Program-made: the position numbers and the translations under genes | Shown: piece by piece, positions 60,287 through 64,000 of the stretch | Numbering within the stretch: the first letter of the stretch is position 1 | Layout: the number at the start of each line of letters is the position of its first letter | Assembly: GCF_900604335.1 (NCBI RefSeq) | Contig: NZ_UWOD01000001.1 | Coordinates: 124,001 to 188,000, forward strand | Direction of reading: 5' to 3' | Source of the DNA: Intestinibacillus sp. Marseille-P6563 | GTDB taxonomy: Bacteria > Bacillota > Clostridia > Oscillospirales > Butyricicoccaceae | Length of the DNA stretch: 64,000 nucleotides | Notes under the pieces: model-generated | The model's input: the letters and a program-made list of their open reading frames with translations, nothing else | What the model was told of the DNA's origin: nothing | Database searches by the model: none

Positions 60287-61134
60287 TTTTTCGCCTTATC
60301 CTTCCTGCCCGCCAGAATGCTCCAACACTTCTTCTTTTTATCCATGGTATCCGGGACCAGCTCGGTTTCCAAAATCTTGCGCAAGGTTTCGGGGTCCAAC
60401 TGCCGCTTGAGCATCCCGCCGATGGCCACCGAAATAGCCCCGGTTTCCTCCGACACAACAACGACCACCGCATCCGAGTTTTCGCTCATCCCCACCGCCG
60501 AACGGTGACGGGTACCCAGATCCCGGCTCAAATTGAGATTCTTGGACAGCGGCAGCACACAACCAGCTGCATGAATGCGGCCATCGCGCAAAACCATGGC
60601 ACCATCGTGCAGCGGCGACTTGGGATAAAAAATATTTTTAATCAGTTCGGCCGATGGTTCTGCATCGATCAGGGTGCCGGTCTTGGTGATCTCGCCCAGA
60701 CGCTCCATACGTTCAAAGACCATCAGCGCACCGGTACGCGACCAGCTCATCGATTCGCAGGCCAGGATGGTCTGCGAAATGGCAAAATCGATCTCGGTTT
60801 CCCCGTTTTCACGGCGCACAAGCAGCCGGGTGACATGCCCCATACCGATCTGCTCCAAAAGGCGGCGCAGCTCCGGCTGGAATACGACCGGCAAGGCCAC
60901 GATACCGATGGCAAACAACTTTTCGAGTACAAAGCTGATCGTATTGAGATGCACCGTGGAAGCGAAGAACTGGACTGCCAATAAAATGATGACGCCCTTG
61001 ATCAGCCGCTCCGCATTTGTGTTATGCACAAAACGAATCAAATGGTACACCAGAAACGCGACAATGGCGACATCGATCAGGTCAATGATCGAGCCGTTTT
61101 TGACCAGCAACCAATAATTTTCCCAAAATTCCAT
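60283..61134 (-). CDS. cdaA: diadenylate cyclase CdaA
   Basis: Makes the essential messenger c-di-AMP from two ATP, controlling K+ and osmolyte balance. The 283-residue protein has three N-terminal membrane helices (about 15-75), then the DAC domain with SPLHDGAMVLRDGRI (DGA, near residue 172) and GTRHRSAVGMSENSDAVVVVVSEETG (RHR, near 205). First gene of the operon cdaA-cdaR-FAD oxidoreductase-rseC. Confidence 0.96.
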   Translation of the reverse strand: MEFWENYWLLVKNGSIIDLIDVAIVAFLVYHLIRFVHNTNAERLIKGVIILLAVQFFASTVHLNTISFVLEKLFAIGIVALPVVFQPELRRLLEQIGMGHVTRLLVRRENGETEIDFAISQTILACESMSWSRTGALMVFERMERLGEITKTGTLIDAEPSAELIKNIFYPKSPLHDGAMVLRDGRIHAAGCVLPLSKNLNLSRDLGTRHRSAVGMSENSDAVVVVVSEETGAISVAIGGMLKRQLDPETLRKILETELVPDTMDKKKKCWSILAGRKDKAKK

Positions 61135-61227
61135 CTATCACACCTGTTTTTCCTGTTGTTCCGACAATCATCCTGTTTTTCCATACCATTGCATGCCAAA
61201 GAAAGCCTTTGCAAAAAGACTGTTCTT

Positions 61228-61256
61228 ATTTTACCATACCGCTGTCCAACTGTGAA
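61228..61256 (-). promoter_or_regulatory. promoter of cdaA operon
   Basis: Minus-strand -35 TTCACA (61251-61256), 17-bp spacer, -10 TAAAAT (61228-61233); about 94 bp before the cdaA start, leaving an untranslated leader. Confidence 0.5.
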
Positions 61257-61273
61257 TAGATTTCACCGACTTT

Positions 61274-62407
61274 TCACAATTTCTCAAGAATCTCACAAAG
61301 CTTCCCGGTGAACTCCCGCACCTCCCGCCGCGTATTAAATGGCCCGAACGACACCCGCACGGTACCGCTTGCCAGCGTCCCGGCCGAGCGATGCGCCAGC
61401 GGTGCGCAATGCAGCCCCGCACGCACGCAAACATCCCGATCGGCCAGCTTTTCCGCCAGAATCTCACATGGCATCTTGGCATGCCGGAAGGATACAACGC
61501 CTGCCTGCCGGGCCGGATCCGCATGATAGAACACTTCCACGCCATCAATCGTAGATAAACCATCCGTCAGATCGGCTGCCAACATTTGCTCATGCTTTCG
61601 GATACGCGAAAGCCCACGCGCCAGCAGAAAACGCAGACCGGCATCCAGCCCGGCAATACCCGGCACGTTGGGCGTACCACTTTCAAAACGATCGGGCAGC
61701 AGCTTTGGCTGGGTCATGTCTTGCGATAAGCTCCCGGTCCCTCCCTGCATAAGCGGTTTTTGCAACTTTTCCGAGCAGACCAGCAGCATACCAGTCCCTT
61801 GCGGGCCGAGCAGCCCCTTATGCCCCGGCATACAGATCGCAGCTGCCGATCGCAGCTTGTCGGCATGAATCTCAAGCGTCCCGGCTGACTGGGAAGCATC
61901 CAAAATCATGGGAACTCCTGCATCCGCCAGCATGGCATCCAGTTCGGCGATGGGAGCAATAGAACCAAACACGTTGGATACATGGTTGATGACAAACAAA
62001 TTCGCACCATCCTCCAACGCTTGCCGCGCGGCTTGCAGCATACCGTTTGAGTCAAACAGCCGACTTTCGAGCACCTGATAAGGGATGCCGCGCTCCACCA
62101 GTGGCCGAACGACCGAGTTGTGCTCATAACCTGTGATTGCGGCCCGCGTTTTTGCATCCGCCAAAGCATGAATCGCCTGATTGAGCGCATGCGTGGCATT
62201 CATGGTAAAGACCACCTGCTCCGGTTCCTGTAAGCCAAATAAACGGCGCGCATTTTCCCGGCAGGCATAGACCAACTCTCCTGCATACAGCGCTGGGCGG
62301 TGTCCGCTGCGGCCATATCCCCCTGCGCTTTGCATAGCCTTTTGCACGGCCTGATAAACGGCGCGCGGTTTTTGCAGCGAGGTCGCCGCACTATCCAAAT
62401 AGATCAT
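61274..62407 (-). CDS. class V aminotransferase / cysteine desulfurase-like (EF2568 type)
   Basis: PLP enzyme of the cysteine desulfurase family, EF2568-type subgroup, 377 residues. The PLP-binding Lys is in CMPGHKGLLGPQGTGML (near residue 197), the N-terminal IYLDSAATSLQKP is typical, and the catalytic Cys is in RAGLHCAPLAHRSAGT (near 343). In other genomes this subgroup travels with DUF3343 and selenium-dependent molybdenum hydroxylase genes, where it may supply selenide or sulfide to a labile cofactor. ATG 62407 (GGAGG 5 nt upstream) begins one base after the DUF3343 stop. Confidence 0.85.
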   Translation of the reverse strand: MIYLDSAATSLQKPRAVYQAVQKAMQSAGGYGRSGHRPALYAGELVYACRENARRLFGLQEPEQVVFTMNATHALNQAIHALADAKTRAAITGYEHNSVVRPLVERGIPYQVLESRLFDSNGMLQAARQALEDGANLFVINHVSNVFGSIAPIAELDAMLADAGVPMILDASQSAGTLEIHADKLRSAAAICMPGHKGLLGPQGTGMLLVCSEKLQKPLMQGGTGSLSQDMTQPKLLPDRFESGTPNVPGIAGLDAGLRFLLARGLSRIRKHEQMLAADLTDGLSTIDGVEVFYHADPARQAGVVSFRHAKMPCEILAEKLADRDVCVRAGLHCAPLAHRSAGTLASGTVRVSFGPFNTRREVREFTGKLCEILEKL

Positions 62408-62408
62408 A

Positions 62409-62648
62409 TCAACCTCCGTTCTCATCATCAAAGGTATAGACCCGGATGGGCATGAAATTCTTTTCCTGCATGCGTCGTTGTGCTGTCATCAAATCGGCTG
62501 CACGGATGCGTACCCCCCAAGCGCATGCGTTATCCTGCTTTGCCCGCAGCGGCTTGCGTAGCACCGCACTCACCCCCGCCCCTTCCAACATTCGCAGACA
62601 AGAAAACGCTTCGGTCTGCGAATGACAAACGATCATGGCTCTTCGCAT
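62409..62648 (-). CDS. DUF3343 putative Se/S carrier-like protein
   Basis: A 79-residue protein of the PF11823 family (formerly DUF3343, putative Se/S carrier). It has the usual beta-alpha-beta layout: RRAMIVCHSQTEAFSCLRMLEGAGV at the start, NACAWGVRIRAADL near residue 40 with the conserved single-Cys loop, and a basic end. ATG 62648 is chosen (MRRAMIV) because GGGAGG lies 8 nt before it; the upstream TTG lies in that ribosome site. It is coupled to the cysteine desulfurase-like gene, a pairing found in selenium-associated loci. Confidence 0.8.
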   Translation of the reverse strand: MRRAMIVCHSQTEAFSCLRMLEGAGVSAVLRKPLRAKQDNACAWGVRIRAADLMTAQRRMQEKNFMPIRVYTFDDENGG

Positions 62649-62706
62649 GGTTTTGTCCTCCCTCAATAGATAGATTCTCTTTTATGCTATGCCACACGGA
62701 CAGCAG

Positions 62707-62735
62707 TTGCGCAGACTTTCGTTTTGTGCTATGCT
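62707..62735 (+). promoter_or_regulatory. promoter of DUF815 ATPase gene
   Basis: Plus-strand -35 TTGCGC (62707-62712), 17-bp spacer, -10 TATGCT (62730-62735), 33 bp before the ATG at 62769. Confidence 0.55.
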
Positions 62736-62768
62736 AAATCCAATTTAAAAAACATGGAGGGATAAACG

Positions 62769-63971
62769 ATGGATTTTCACACACTTCAGGTGCGCATTGC
62801 ATTTTTATCCACGCTGCGCAGCCTGTCTGACAAACCGCTTTTGCAGGCATACCGTAAAGTTCTGCACGCTTATTCAGAAAACATTTTTACATTTGGTGAA
62901 GCGTATGGCGCACTCTGTGACCACATTTATCGCACAGGGGACCCCGGCCATGAAATGCTGCAAAGCATCCAATGCGATTGCAACGCATTGACCGATACGC
63001 TGGACAAACCCAACCCGGCTGTTTTGGATGCGGCCACCCGCGATTTAGAGACCTTGCGCGCGGTACTCGCCCTGTGTGGACACGACCTCATCGACCAGGC
63101 ACGACAGACCTTCCCGGATGCCGGCAACGCGCTTGATTGTCTGCCGGATTTTCCGCGCGGAAAGGAACTTCCCTTTACAAGCGGCGACCAACTTGCCGAA
63201 TATTATCGAAACAATGGATACGGTCTTTTCGCAAAGGCTTCCTTCTTTACAGCTGGTCTATCTGGAGAGTTTGAAGCTGTTTTGCACCCAGACCCGATCC
63301 GTTTGGCGGATTTGAAAGGATATGTCCGGCAGAAGGATCAGGTCATCACCAACACTTTGGCGTTCCTGGAAAACCGTTTGGCAAACAATATTTTGCTTTA
63401 TGGCGACAAGGGCACCGGTAAGTCCTCGACTGTAAAGGCGGTGGGCAATGAGTTTGCTGACCGTGGTCTTAAGATCGTCGAACTGGCTCCCCAGCAGATC
63501 AGTTTGTTTCCCAAGCTGTGCGCCGAAGCTGCCCGCAGCCCTTACCACATCATTGTATTCATGGATGACCTCAGCTTTGACCGGGAAGACAATAATTTTG
63601 CTACCCTCAAAGCGTTTATTGAAGGTGGCCTAATCGGCAAGCCGGATAACGTTATCCTATATGCGACTTCCAACCGGCGGCACCTGGTTCGCGAAAACTT
63701 TTCCGACCGGCAGGGTGATGACATTCATGTGCGTGACACGCTGGAAACCGTCACTTCCCTGTCCGACCGCTTTGGTTTGGAGATCACCTTCTCGGTACCC
63801 GACAAGGATGAGTATTTGTCGATTGTCGACCAGCTTGCAGAGGAATGCGGCTTAACGCTGCCGGCACAGCAGCTGCATCTCCTGGCCGAACGTTTCGCCC
63901 TCCGCCGCAACGGCCGTTCGCCCCGTACAGCCCGTCAGTTTATCAGCTATCAGTTAACACAGCAACTGTAA
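62769..63971 (+). CDS. DUF815 AAA-type ATP-binding protein
   Basis: A 400-residue P-loop ATPase of the DUF815 family. The N-terminal half (1-185) is helical; the ATPase part has Walker A GDKGTGKSSTVKAV (near residue 213), Walker B IIVFMDDLSFDRED (near 262), a sensor-1-like ATSNRRHLVRENF (near 298) and an arginine-rich C-terminal RFALRRNGRSPRTARQFI. GGAGGG precedes the ATG. Role unknown; related AAA proteins act as chaperone- or DNA-loading-type ATPases. It is divergent from the DUF3343 gene and ends 29 nt before the right edge. Confidence 0.88.
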   Translation: MDFHTLQVRIAFLSTLRSLSDKPLLQAYRKVLHAYSENIFTFGEAYGALCDHIYRTGDPGHEMLQSIQCDCNALTDTLDKPNPAVLDAATRDLETLRAVLALCGHDLIDQARQTFPDAGNALDCLPDFPRGKELPFTSGDQLAEYYRNNGYGLFAKASFFTAGLSGEFEAVLHPDPIRLADLKGYVRQKDQVITNTLAFLENRLANNILLYGDKGTGKSSTVKAVGNEFADRGLKIVELAPQQISLFPKLCAEAARSPYHIIVFMDDLSFDREDNNFATLKAFIEGGLIGKPDNVILYATSNRRHLVRENFSDRQGDDIHVRDTLETVTSLSDRFGLEITFSVPDKDEYLSIVDQLAEECGLTLPAQQLHLLAERFALRRNGRSPRTARQFISYQLTQQL

Positions 63972-64000
63972 ACCGATTTTAACCAATCCACTGTATACTT

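Noticed and set aside
62667-62768. A minus-strand promoter for DUF3343
   Set aside because: Only weak -10-like bases (CATAAA) with no matching -35 at a proper distance; not strong enough to list.

Overview
The window reads as chromosomal core DNA of a strictly anaerobic, Gram-positive gut Clostridium-class bacterium. The overall style (moderate GC, strong AGGAGG ribosome sites, Rex, NfnAB, CdaA/CdaR, PrkC/PrpC, RemA, NrdR, no respiratory chain genes) suits the Oscillospirales (a Butyricicoccus/Agathobaculum-like genome). That placement is inference. Almost every gene lies on the minus strand. Only two clear genes lie on the plus strand: a PAS-HTH regulator near 4.5-5.1 kb and an ATPase at the right edge. 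I saw no tRNA, rRNA, CRISPR array, insertion sequence or prophage.

Left edge (1-5.2 kb): a catabolic operon dpaL-ygeY-ygeW-arcC (arcC runs off the edge) with a divergent YheO/DauR-type regulator. This set belongs to the anaerobic purine/uric-acid degradation cluster known from enteric and gut bacteria. 5.2-12.8 kb: a seven-gene polyamine operon (speD-speA-speE-speB-carboxynorspermidine synthase-nspC-aldo/keto reductase). It has a consensus promoter and a leader of about 380 nt. The leader holds a compact, highly paired RNA of about 230 nt, then a perfect intrinsic terminator just before the speD ribosome site. This is the most interesting non-coding element in the window. 12.9-16.8 kb: aconitase, isocitrate dehydrogenase and the redox repressor Rex. 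17-22 kb: polA, a YwlE-type phosphatase, two acetyltransferases and tsaD.

22.2-31.9 kb: a lone PTS-type IIC permease, a VanRS/PhoBR-style two-component system, a CpeT-like protein, an NhaC antiporter, a 45-residue AgrD-like cyclic-lactone peptide with no agrB/agrC nearby, NfnBA (electron-bifurcating transhydrogenase) and a cell-wall amidase. 32-40 kb: pfkA, nrdR, a sugar isomerase-like gene, secDF, purB and an aminotransferase.

40-56.8 kb: a single tightly packed run of about 18 genes (DUF5685, J-domain protein, membrane protein, yicC, remA, gmk, rpoZ, coaBC, priA, def, fmt, metallopeptidase, rsmB, rlmN, prpC, prkC, rsgA, thiN). It can be read from one promoter and joins translation, nucleotide, coenzyme and cell-wall signalling functions. 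57-61 kb: cdaA-cdaR-FAD oxidoreductase-rseC. 61.3-62.6 kb: a class V aminotransferase/cysteine desulfurase with a DUF3343 Se/S-carrier-like protein, a pair tied elsewhere to selenium-dependent molybdenum hydroxylases, so it may serve the purine-degradation system seen at the other edge. The window closes with a DUF815 ATPase on the plus strand.
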